A DNA stretch of 11,963 nucleotides from an uncultured Agathobaculum sp. (GTDB lineage: Bacteria; Bacillota; Clostridia; Oscillospirales; Butyricicoccaceae), in NCBI GenBank assembly GCA_944380945.1, contig CALWJG010000037.1:1-11963 (forward strand), written 5' to 3'. The stretch's first letter is position 1; each line of letters starts with the position of its first letter. Below, one piece after another: positions 5,988 through 11,963 of the stretch. Below the pieces are notes generated by a model. It did no database searches. It was not told the origin of the DNA and saw only the letters and a program-made list of their open reading frames with translations. The position numbers and the translations under genes were made by a program.

Positions 5988-6566
5988 TCATTTCTGTTCG
6001 CTGTGCGTCTGCTGCGCGGGCGGTTTCTCCTCCGGTTTCGGCTTGTCGATCGCGCATATGAGGTGCGGCATCGCCTTGCCCCGATAGTGCTTCAGGATCT
6101 CGCCGACGACCTGCATTTTGCAGGATGCTGCGACGTGCAGCGAGGCGAGGTTGCCCGGCCGGATGGCGGCGATCACGCGCTCCGCGCCCAGCTTGTCGAA
6201 CGCATAGCGGATGGACGCCTCGGCGCATTCCCTGCCGTAGCCCTGCTGCCACAGGTCGCGGCGGACGATATAGCCGATGCCGGTCGCGGCCGTATCCGCG
6301 GAGAGCTGCTCGGTCAGCGGCCCCGCGAGCGCGACCAGCTCGCCGGTCTGCTTGTCCAGCGCGGCGAAGTAGCCGCAGCCGTCCTGCTGGTAGCGGCGCA
6401 GCATGTCCGCGATCCAGTCGCAGACCTCATCGTAGGTGAAGCCGTGCTCCCAGGCGTACATGGTCTGCTCGTCCTGCAGGATGGGCGCGATCAGGGCGTA
6501 GTCGTCCGCCCGCAGGCGGCGGAAGCGCAGCCGTTCGGATTCCATTTCATACTGCTGAATTTCCAT
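5988..6566 (-). CDS. GNAT family N-acetyltransferase, RimJ/RimL type
   Basis: A 192-residue protein of the GNAT fold. MESERLRFRRLRADD at the N-terminus is the usual opening of RimJ/RimL-like enzymes, and GIGYIVRRDLWQQGYGRECA is the acetyl-CoA-binding motif A region. NLASLHVAASCKMQVVG is the conserved C-terminal strand and helix. The last about 20 residues are a Pro/Lys/Glu-rich tail. The substrate cannot be read from sequence; ribosomal protein N-termini, amino acids or small molecules are all possible. The ATG at 6566 has AGGAG 7 nt upstream; Met8 is an alternative. Its ribosome binding site sits only a few bases after the terminator that follows upp, and no promoter is obvious in between, so it may depend on read-through or a promoter inside upp. 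Confidence 0.82.
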   Translation of the reverse strand: MEIQQYEMESERLRFRRLRADDYALIAPILQDEQTMYAWEHGFTYDEVCDWIADMLRRYQQDGCGYFAALDKQTGELVALAGPLTEQLSADTAATGIGYIVRRDLWQQGYGRECAEASIRYAFDKLGAERVIAAIRPGNLASLHVAASCKMQVVGEILKHYRGKAMPHLICAIDKPKPEEKPPAQQTHSEQK

Positions 6567-6580
6567 AGTGAGCTCCTGTC

Positions 6581-6609
6581 AAAACGGTGCGGCATTTGCC
6601 GCACCGTTT
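6581..6609 (-). terminator. Intrinsic terminator after upp
   Basis: A perfect 12-bp stem, AAACGGTGCGGC (6582-6593) with GCCGCACCGTTT (6598-6609), and a 4-nt loop. Read on the - strand it ends in four T (6584-6581). It lies about 20 bp after the upp stop and just before the acetyltransferase ribosome binding site. Confidence 0.75.
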
Positions 6610-6628
6610 CTGCTTGTGTCTTTTGTTT

Positions 6629-7258
6629 TTACTTCGTGCCGAAGATGCGGTCGCCCGCGTCGCCCAGACCGGGCACGATATAGCCGTGGTCATTGAGCTT
6701 TTCGTCGATCGCAGCGACAAAGATCTCGACATCCGGATGCGCCTTCTGCACCGCCTCGATGCCCTCGGGCGCGGCGATCAGATCCATCAGCTTGATGTGC
6801 TTGACGCCGCGGCGCTTGAGCCCGTCGATCGCGGCGACAGCCGAGCCGCCGGTCGCCAGCATCGGATCGAGCAGCAGCACGTCGCGGTCCTGAATGTCGT
6901 TCGGCAGCTTGCAGTAGTATTCGATCGGCTGCAGGGTGTCCGGATTGCGGTACAGGCCGATGTGGCCGACCTTGGCCGCCGGGATCATCTCCAGCATGCC
7001 GTCCACCATGCCCAGACCGGCGCGCAGGATGGGCACCAGCGCGATCTTCTTGCCCGAGATCACATGCACGCGCGCATCCGAGACCGGGGTCTCGATCGTG
7101 ATCTCCTTAAGCGGCAGGTCGCGGGTCGCCTCGTAGCACATCAGCATGGCGATCTCGCGGGTCGCCTCGCGGAATTCCTTAACACCCGTGGTCTTGTCGC
7201 GCATCAGGCTGAGCTTATGCTTGATCAGCGGGTGGTCCATTTCATGTACGGTTGCCAT
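6629..7258 (-). CDS. upp: Uracil phosphoribosyltransferase
   Basis: A 209-residue cytosolic enzyme of pyrimidine salvage that converts uracil and PRPP to UMP and pyrophosphate. VPILRAGLGMVDGM (75-88) and the PRPP loop DPMLATGGSA (131-140) are diagnostic, and GYIVPGLGDAGDR (192-204) is the uracil-binding C-terminus. The length equals that of typical Upp. The ATG at 7258 is preferred to the TTG two codons upstream because AAGGAG sits about 9 nt before it and gives the normal N-terminus. It begins 20 bp after the tsaB stop in the same direction, so it is probably the last gene of a tsaE-tsaB-upp operon. Confidence 0.96.
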   Translation of the reverse strand: MATVHEMDHPLIKHKLSLMRDKTTGVKEFREATREIAMLMCYEATRDLPLKEITIETPVSDARVHVISGKKIALVPILRAGLGMVDGMLEMIPAAKVGHIGLYRNPDTLQPIEYYCKLPNDIQDRDVLLLDPMLATGGSAVAAIDGLKRRGVKHIKLMDLIAAPEGIEAVQKAHPDVEIFVAAIDEKLNDHGYIVPGLGDAGDRIFGTK

Positions 7259-7278
7259 AATCAAACTCTCCTTTATCC

Positions 7279-7986
7279 TCAGTTTGCCGTTGTACCGGAC
7301 AGGCGCTTGAGCCGTTCGCGCTCGGCCTGCGGCCGGCGCAGATAAAACGCATCCAGCTCCTGCGGGGTACAGGTCTGTCCCGCACGCAGCAGAGGCAGCG
7401 CGGCGGCGGCTACGCCATAGCCCGTGGCATAGCGCAGCTCAGGCGGCGCGGGACACAGGCCGGGACATCTCTCTTTAAGGCTATTATAACACAGATCTGC
7501 GCCGTCTCCAACCAGAAAATACGGCGTCCGTCCGATTTCTTCGCCCAGCTCGCTGAGCTTGACCGCGCGGTCCTCGCACAGGCGGCGCGGCGCGCCGTCC
7601 TCGATGGCAAACAGGGCGTTGTATACCTGTCCCGCGCGCGCGTCCATCACGCAGCAGATCAGGCCGCCCAGCGCCCGCGCGCCCCAAGCCATGGCCTCGA
7701 GCGTGGACACGCCGATGCAGGGCTTGTCCGCCCCGAGCGCGAGCCCCTTGACCGTGGCCACGCCGATGCGCACACCGGTGAACGAGCCCGGCCCGTGCGC
7801 GACCGCGAGGGCGTCGACCGCGTCCAGCGTCACACCGCAGTTCGCCAGCAGGCCCTCCGCCATGGGCAGCAGGGTGCGCGAGTGGGTCAGGCCGCAGTTC
7901 TGGAAGGACTGCGCGATGAGCTTTTCGTCCTCTGTCAGCGCCACGGAAGCGGAGACTGCCGAGGATTCAAACGCAAGGATCTTCAC
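7279..7986 (-). CDS. tsaB: tRNA t6A37 synthesis protein TsaB
   Basis: A 235-residue ASKHA-fold protein, the inactive partner of TsaD in making N6-threonylcarbamoyladenosine at tRNA position 37. KILAFESSAVSASVAL at the N-terminus and HGPGSFTGVRIGVATVKGLA (64-83) are the TsaB signatures, and the length is normal. Translation starts at GTG 7986-7984, which overlaps the tsaE stop as GTGA (4 nt), with GGGGAGG about 8 nt upstream; the longer reading from 8094 has no family similarity in its extension. TsaB works with TsaE and TsaD in the cytoplasm. TsaE is the gene just upstream; tsaD and tsaC are not in the window. Confidence 0.95.
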   Translation of the reverse strand: MKILAFESSAVSASVALTEDEKLIAQSFQNCGLTHSRTLLPMAEGLLANCGVTLDAVDALAVAHGPGSFTGVRIGVATVKGLALGADKPCIGVSTLEAMAWGARALGGLICCVMDARAGQVYNALFAIEDGAPRRLCEDRAVKLSELGEEIGRTPYFLVGDGADLCYNSLKERCPGLCPAPPELRYATGYGVAAAALPLLRAGQTCTPQELDAFYLRRPQAERERLKRLSGTTAN

Positions 7987-8408
7987 GCAGACACCTCCCC
8001 AATGGCGATCCTGCGGTCGTTTTCCGCGTCGCCGTATGCGATATGCACGGTCCTGTGATTTTCGGGCAGGACGTCCGCCGCATTTTCGCTCCATTCGATC
8101 AGCACGATGCGGCTGCCGTCCAGATATTCGTCAAACCCGATCTCGAACAGCGCCTCGCTGTCCAGAATGCGGTACAGGTCGAAATGCGCGACGCGCCCAG
8201 CGGGCGTGTCGTATTCATTGGCGATCGCGAATGTCGGGCTGGTGACGCGGCCCTGATAGCCCAGGCCGCGCAGCACGCCGCGCGTGAACGCAGTCTTGCC
8301 CGCGCCGAGGTCGCCCGAAAACGCGACCACATCGCCCGGATGCAGGGATTTGGCATATTCCGCGCCGAGGGCTTCGGTCTCCTCGGGCGAATGGGTGATA
8401 TATTCCAT
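7983..8408 (-). CDS. tsaE: tRNA t6A37 synthesis ATPase TsaE
   Basis: A 141-residue P-loop ATPase required for multiple turnover of the TsaB-TsaD threonylcarbamoyl transfer complex. The Walker A motif GDLGAGKT lies at residues 32-39. TSPTFAIANEY, HFDLYRI and IEWSEN are the other conserved family blocks. The ATG at 8408 is chosen over upstream Met codons because it gives the normal family N-terminus and has AAAGGTG about 6 nt before it. It is the first gene of the likely tsaE-tsaB-upp operon and shares 4 bp with tsaB. Confidence 0.95.
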   Translation of the reverse strand: MEYITHSPEETEALGAEYAKSLHPGDVVAFSGDLGAGKTAFTRGVLRGLGYQGRVTSPTFAIANEYDTPAGRVAHFDLYRILDSEALFEIGFDEYLDGSRIVLIEWSENAADVLPENHRTVHIAYGDAENDRRIAIGEVSA

Positions 8409-8442
8409 TGGAACACCTTTTCCTGTGTATTGCTCTGCCTTT

Positions 8443-8471
8443 ATCATACCATGACGGGGCGGAAATAGCAA
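8443..8471 (-). promoter_or_regulatory. Promoter of the tsaE-tsaB-upp operon
   Basis: On the - strand TTGCTA (8471-8466) and TATGAT (8448-8443) are separated by 17 bp, a good sigma-A match with start near 8436 and a leader of about 28 nt. A G-rich run on the + strand, GGGGCGGGGGG (8487-8497), lies just upstream of the -35. Confidence 0.7.
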
Positions 8472-8517
8472 GCCGTCCCCACCTGCGGGGCGGGGGGAGC
8501 GCTACTTGCAGGGCAGA

Positions 8518-8548
8518 ACAAAAGCCGGACGTCCTGTCCGGCTTTTGG
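8518..8548 (-). terminator. Terminator hairpin, copy A of a 31-bp direct repeat
   Basis: AAAAGCCGGAC (8520-8530) pairs with GTCCGGCTTTT (8536-8546) around GTCCT. The 31 bp from 8518 to 8548 are identical to 8818-8848, exactly 300 bp away. Read on the - strand it ends in four T and lies about 45 bp before the tsaE promoter, so it could block read-through from the lipid genes. It is T-flanked on both strands. Confidence 0.7.
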
Positions 8549-8817
8549 AGGCTGTTCGTAAAACTTCGTTTTTCGAACAGCCTCTCGTTTGAAACTACAG
8601 TTGCACTCGTTGAATAGCCGCCGCTTTGCGGCGGAAAGCGGTCAGCGGGCTACGGCCCAAACGAATATTCCGCTGTCTGCGCGCGCCTTACAGGCACACT
8701 TGACAGCGGTTTGTATAAAATCCGAGGTACACGCCCCCGGATTTTATGACCACAACGGCGTTGCCGCTGTGGTCTATTTTATACGCGCCTACGGCGCGAA
8801 AACTTTTTGACAGACTG
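8548..8817. other. Gene-free region with a chain of hairpins
   Basis: No convincing gene is seen here. Stem-loops in order are: GAGGCTGTTCG (8548-8558) with CGAACAGCCTC (8574-8584); CCGCCGC (8618-8624) with GCGGCGG (8628-8634); CCGCTGTC (8670-8677) with GACAGCGG (8702-8709); ATAAAATCCG (8715-8724) with CGGATTTTAT (8738-8747); GACCACA (8748-8754) with TGTGGTC (8768-8774), continued inside by CGGC/GCCG; and CGCGCC (8784-8789) with GGCGCG (8793-8798). TATAAAAT (8714-8721) can alternatively pair with ATTTTATA (8776-8783). It may be a dispersed intergenic repeat, a decayed mobile element or a structured RNA; the sequence alone does not decide. Confidence 0.6.
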
Positions 8818-8848
8818 ACAAAAGCCGGACGTCCTGTCCGGCTTTTGG
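8818..8848 (-). terminator. Terminator hairpin of the fabF-acyl ligase operon, copy B of a 31-bp direct repeat
   Basis: Identical to 8518-8548. The 11-bp stem (8820-8830 with 8836-8846) begins 12 bp after the acyl ligase stop and is followed on the - strand by four T, so it is the natural end of that transcript. Confidence 0.8.
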
Positions 8849-8858
8849 GTCGCTGCGT

Positions 8859-10502
8859 TTATTCCTGACCCAGCTGCTGCTGGCGCAGCTTGTAGTGCAT
8901 CAGCTTGCCCGTTGCGGTGTGGGGCAGCTCGCGCACCAGATGGTACACGCGCGGCCACTTGTACGAGCTGAGCATGGGATGGTGCGTGCAGTAGTCCTTG
9001 AGCTCGTCCACGGTCAGGCTGTCGTCCGACGGGATGACGTAAGCCGCCACGACCTCGCCGCGCAGTTTGTCCGGCATGCCGATGACCGCGCTCTCCGCCA
9101 CCTTGGGATGTTCGTTGAGGATGGCTTCGATCTGGGCGGGGTAGATGTTCTCGCCCGCGGAGACGATCATATCGTCCTTGCGGCCGGACACGGTGATGAA
9201 TTCGTCTTCGTCCCACACGCCCACGTCGCCCGTGTACAGCCAGCCCTTGTAGAACTTGGCCCTTGTCATCTCCTCGTTGTTGTAATAGCAGAACGCGCTC
9301 TTGGCCGGGGAGGAGATGATGATCTCGCCCGGGGTGCGGTTGTCCCGCGGGACGGTCTCATCCGGCTCGGCGTGCGCGCCGTCCTCGCGGATGGCGACCA
9401 GACGCACGTCGTCGTCCGTGCACGAGCGGCCGGCCGAGCCCGCCATATCCGGCAGGTCGAACGGACGCAGGAAGGTGTTCCAGAAGGTCTCGGTCGTGCC
9501 GTAGCCGTTGAAGATGTTGGGCGTCAGAAGTTGCATGTATTTCTCGCACGCGGCCTTTTCAAACGGCGCGCCCATGGTGACGATGCCGCGCAGCGCGGAC
9601 AGGTCGGCGGGCGTGCGCTCCTGCGTGCGCGCGAGCATGGCGATGATGGTCGGCACGCCGATCAGGAAGGAGATGCGGTACTTTTCCGCGTATTCCAGAC
9701 AGCGTCTGGGCGCGAAATCGCGCAGGATGACCACCTCGCCGCCGGCGTACAGCGTGGGGCAGGGGCCGCCCGAGTGGATGCCGCCGCGGTGGAACCACGG
9801 GGTCATGTTCATGGTGCGGTCCATGGGCCCGAGCGGGAAGTGCATCATCACGTCGTGCGCAGAGAGCACCTCGTTTACGTTGTTGATCGGCACGCCCTTG
9901 GGCCGGTTGGTCGTGCCCGAGGTGTAGAGCCGGGTGGTCTCGTCATAGATGTGCGGGTCGAAATCGACCGGCGGGTCGGTCTCGGGCTGCGGTGCGACAT
10001 AGTCCGCGTACCCGTGGTGGCCGTCCGGCGCCTGCGCACCGCCCTTGTAATCGACCATGACGACGGTCTGCGGCTTGTGCCGGCACAGCGTGAGCGCCTC
10101 GCCGGAGAGCGCGGCGAATTCCGCGTCATAGAAAAACGCCTTGGGGCGGCTGTCGTCGATGACGAGCGCGATCTCGCCCGCGCCCTGCCGGTAGTTGACC
10201 GGGCAGGCGATCGCGCCGATCTTGTGCGCCGCCAGATAGCAGAACACGAACTCGGGCGAGTTGAGCAGGGCGAACATCACCACGTCGTTTTTGCCCACGC
10301 CGTCCGCGCGCAGCGCGTGCGCCAGACGGTTGGCCGCGGCGTTGAGCTCGCGGTAGGTCCAGCGCCGGCCGGAGAGCGGATCGTGCAGCGCGGGACGGCT
10401 GCCGAAGCGCGATACGTTGCGCAAAAATCCGTTCAGCCAGGTAAAGCGCGATTCAAACGTGTCCCGGAACATGGTGACGTCATAGGTGTAAGGATGCTGC
10501 AA
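8859..10502 (-). CDS. AMP-forming acyl ligase (fatty-acid CoA ligase family)
   Basis: A 547-residue member of the adenylate-forming enzymes, which activate a carboxylic acid as acyl-AMP and usually pass it to CoA. Motifs in order are the P-loop YTSGTTNRPKG (193-203), NGYGTTE (332-338), WLYTGD (421-426), GRKDDMIVSAGENIYP (440-455) and the C-terminal ATGK with catalytic Lys533. The length and full set of motifs indicate an active enzyme. The substrate, probably a medium or long-chain acid, is not readable from sequence, and transfer to an acyl carrier protein cannot be excluded. The start is a TTG at 10502 with GAGGG about 7 nt upstream, inside the fabF stop region; the ATG at 10472 lacks a ribosome binding site. 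It follows fabF by 9 bp, so the pair is cotranscribed. Confidence 0.88.
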   Translation of the reverse strand: MQHPYTYDVTMFRDTFESRFTWLNGFLRNVSRFGSRPALHDPLSGRRWTYRELNAAANRLAHALRADGVGKNDVVMFALLNSPEFVFCYLAAHKIGAIACPVNYRQGAGEIALVIDDSRPKAFFYDAEFAALSGEALTLCRHKPQTVVMVDYKGGAQAPDGHHGYADYVAPQPETDPPVDFDPHIYDETTRLYTSGTTNRPKGVPINNVNEVLSAHDVMMHFPLGPMDRTMNMTPWFHRGGIHSGGPCPTLYAGGEVVILRDFAPRRCLEYAEKYRISFLIGVPTIIAMLARTQERTPADLSALRGIVTMGAPFEKAACEKYMQLLTPNIFNGYGTTETFWNTFLRPFDLPDMAGSAGRSCTDDDVRLVAIREDGAHAEPDETVPRDNRTPGEIIISSPAKSAFCYYNNEEMTRAKFYKGWLYTGDVGVWDEDEFITVSGRKDDMIVSAGENIYPAQIEAILNEHPKVAESAVIGMPDKLRGEVVAAYVIPSDDSLTVDELKDYCTHHPMLSSYKWPRVYHLVRELPHTATGKLMHYKLRQQQLGQE

Positions 10503-10511
10503 AAGGGTCCC

Positions 10512-11747
10512 TCATTTCTGGTAACGGGAAAGGATGATGCTGGAGTTCTGGCCGCCGAAGCCGAGCGAGTTGCTCATGGCGGCGGAGATATCCGCCCGGC
10601 GGGCGGTATTGGGCACATAGTCGAGATCGCAGTCCGGATCGGGCGTGTCCAAATGCAGGGTGGGCGGCAGCATGCCGTCCTGGATCGCCTTGATGCAGGC
10701 GATGGCCTCGGTCAGGCCGCCCGCGCCCATCAGGTGGCCGGTCGCGGATTTGGTCGAGGAGACCGGCGGCGCGCTTTCCCTGCCGCCGAATACCGCCTTG
10801 ACCGCCATGGTCTCGGCCTTGTCGCCGAGCGGGGTCGAGGTGCCGTGCGCATTGATGTAGCCGATGTCGGACGGCTGCATGCCCGCCCGCCGGAGCGCGC
10901 GCTGCATGCACGCCGCCGCGCCCGCGCCGTCCGGGCAGGGGGCGGTGACATGGTGTGCGTCCGAGGTGTTGGCCCAGCCCGCGAGCACCGCATGGATCTT
11001 CGCGCCGCGCGCCAGCGCGTGCGCCTCGGTCTCAATGACGAGCGCGCCGCCGCCCTCGCCGATGACAAAGCCGTCGCGGTCCAGATCGAACGGACGGCAG
11101 GCGTGCTCCGGATCGTCGTTGCGGCGGGAGAGCGCCTTGGCTTGCGACAGGCCGGACACCACGATCGGGCACAGGATGCTCTCGCCGCCCGCGGCGAGCA
11201 CCGCGTCCGCCTCGCCGCTCAGCAGCAGCATGGCGGCAGTCATGATCGCGTCCCCGCCCGCGGAGCAGGCGGTGTTGAGCGTCAGGCTGGGGCCGTGGAT
11301 GCCGTGCGCGATGGCGATCTGCGCCGCGGCGATGTTGCCGATGGTCATGGGCACGAAGCGCGGGCCCACGCGGTGGCCCTCGTCAAACGCGGCCTGTGTC
11401 TGCGCGACCGTGGTCACGCCGTCCATCGCCGTGCCCATCACGATGCCCACGCGGTCGGACTCGCTTTCGATCGCGAGGCCGCTGTCCGCAAGCGCCTGCT
11501 CGGCCGCGGCGAACGCGAACTGCATGAACGGGTCCATGGTGCGCGCGAGCGACTTGGGCATAAAGTCGGTCGGCTCGAAATCCTTGAGCTCGGCCGCGAT
11601 CTGCACGGGCAGGGCGGAGGCGTCAAACCGCGTGATCGGGCCGACGCCGCAGCACCCCTCGATCAGCGCGCGCCAGTATTCGTCCACGCCGATGCCCACC
11701 GGTGTGACCGCGCCCATGCCTGTGATAACTAAAGTGTTCTCTTTCAT
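10512..11747 (-). CDS. fabF: Beta-ketoacyl-ACP synthase II type (FabF family)
   Basis: A 411-residue condensing enzyme that extends acyl-ACP with malonyl-ACP in fatty acid synthesis. The Cys-His-His triad is present: Cys161 in NTACSAGG, His301 in NAHGTSTPLGD and His338 in SATGHLMGAGG, with Lys333 in STKS. All are offset by 2 from Escherichia coli FabF (163, 303, 335, 340). The N-terminus VITGMGAVTPVG and the C-terminus NSLGFGGQN are canonical. The block after the nucleophile (AGGDAIMTAAMLLL) differs from housekeeping FabF, so a specialised role is possible. The ATG at 11747 has a modest ribosome binding site (GGGGA). It is paired with an acyl ligase rather than with other fab genes, which suggests handling of exogenous or unusual acyl chains. 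Confidence 0.9.
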   Translation of the reverse strand: MKENTLVITGMGAVTPVGIGVDEYWRALIEGCCGVGPITRFDASALPVQIAAELKDFEPTDFMPKSLARTMDPFMQFAFAAAEQALADSGLAIESESDRVGIVMGTAMDGVTTVAQTQAAFDEGHRVGPRFVPMTIGNIAAAQIAIAHGIHGPSLTLNTACSAGGDAIMTAAMLLLSGEADAVLAAGGESILCPIVVSGLSQAKALSRRNDDPEHACRPFDLDRDGFVIGEGGGALVIETEAHALARGAKIHAVLAGWANTSDAHHVTAPCPDGAGAAACMQRALRRAGMQPSDIGYINAHGTSTPLGDKAETMAVKAVFGGRESAPPVSSTKSATGHLMGAGGLTEAIACIKAIQDGMLPPTLHLDTPDPDCDLDYVPNTARRADISAAMSNSLGFGGQNSSIILSRYQK

Positions 11748-11779
11748 AGTGTTTCCCCATTATTGTCCGATCATTTGCA

Positions 11780-11814
11780 GCCTGCCGGAAATGGCATATC
11801 TCATGGCGGCAGGC
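11780..11814 (-). promoter_or_regulatory. Hairpin in the fabF 5' leader
   Basis: GCCTGCCG (11780-11787) and CGGCAGGC (11807-11814) form an 8-bp stem with a 19-nt interior in the roughly 145-nt leader between the presumed start site and the fabF ATG. GCGGCAGGCA at 11806-11815 recurs at 11909-11918 in the promoter region, and ATACCACAG at 11841-11849 recurs at 11901-11909. Role unknown. Confidence 0.4.
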
Positions 11815-11897
11815 AAAAGAAAAGCGGGAAACGCGCCGGGATACCACAGTATTCCGGGCGTTCCATGCGCTGCCAGTATAGTATTATTCCACGTTCC

Positions 11898-11963
11898 ATT
11901 ATACCACAGCGGCAGGCATTTTTCCTGCCCATAGCAGCCGTTTTGTGCCGCTCGTGGTATAAT
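11898..11963. promoter_or_regulatory. Divergent extended -10 promoters in one inverted repeat
   Basis: On the - strand TGG-TATAAT (11906-11898) faces fabF. On the + strand TGG-TATAAT (11955-11963) faces out of the window. The two sit in a large imperfect inverted repeat: ATTATACCAC (11898-11907) and GCGGCA (11909-11914) against TGCCGC (11946-11951) and GTGGTATAAT (11954-11963). GGCAGG (11911-11916) and CCTGCC (11924-11929) form an inner pair. Neither -10 has a good -35, so both may rely on the TGn extension or on an activator. The gene on the right is not visible. Confidence 0.55.

Noticed and set aside
8700..8721. TTGACA followed by TATAAA as a promoter on the + strand
   Set aside because: The spacer is only 8 bp, far too short for a sigma-A promoter, and both elements are arms of inverted repeats.
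8589..8810. A 73-codon open frame in the hairpin region
   Set aside because: No ribosome binding site, no recognisable motif, and it crosses several inverted repeats that explain the sequence better.
8518..8848. A CRISPR array or an insertion sequence
   Set aside because: There are only two copies of the repeat, 300 bp apart, with no spacer periodicity, no transposase frame and no clear short target duplication.
8895..11732. A 945-codon open frame on the + strand
   Set aside because: It runs antisense through both fabF and the acyl ligase gene, whose motifs are complete, and reads as Arg/Ala/His/Val-rich filler.

Overview
The window looks like a chromosomal segment of a GC-rich, anaerobic Firmicute, probably a Clostridia gut-type lineage such as Oscillospiraceae or Butyricicoccaceae. 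That placement is inferred from three things: an oxygen-sensitive class III ribonucleotide reductase, Shine-Dalgarno-led genes with GC-rich codon use, and a DUF1538/P-II pair. I cannot fix the genus from sequence alone. No phage, IS element, CRISPR array or tRNA is visible.

Left third, + strand. The window opens inside the 3' part of a 5S rRNA, the end of a ribosomal RNA operon, closed by a strong intrinsic terminator. Next is a two-gene unit: a DUF1538 multi-pass membrane protein with a clear internal duplication, overlapped by 8 bp by a protein made of two P-II-like domains. A ~400-bp gap follows, with a terminator-like hairpin, a cluster of DnaA-box-like 9-mers all in one orientation, a good sigma-A promoter (TTGACA-N17-TAGAAT) and candidate NrdR boxes. 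It leads into the anaerobic RNR operon. There the large catalytic NrdD chain lacks its glycyl-radical C-terminus. The missing piece, with the RITGYL motif, is encoded as a separate 62-residue protein, followed by the NrdG activase overlapping by 1 nt.

Middle, - strand. A bidirectional terminator separates nrdG from a convergent GNAT acetyltransferase gene. Upstream of that are upp (uracil salvage), tsaB and tsaE (tRNA t6A synthesis). tsaE, tsaB and upp look like one operon from a promoter at about 8443-8471.

Right third, - strand. A ~390-bp gene-free stretch holds two identical 31-bp terminator hairpins exactly 300 bp apart, with a chain of further hairpins between them. Next is a fabF-like ketoacyl-ACP synthase gene followed 9 bp downstream by an AMP-forming acyl ligase gene. 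They appear to be transcribed from an extended -10 promoter that forms a large inverted repeat with an opposite-facing promoter at the window's right edge.

The most notable observation is the split class III RNR, with its radical-bearing domain supplied in trans. Next are the fused tandem P-II protein with an apparent internal ribosome binding site, the DnaA-box-like cluster upstream of nrdD, and the hairpin chain between the duplicated terminators.
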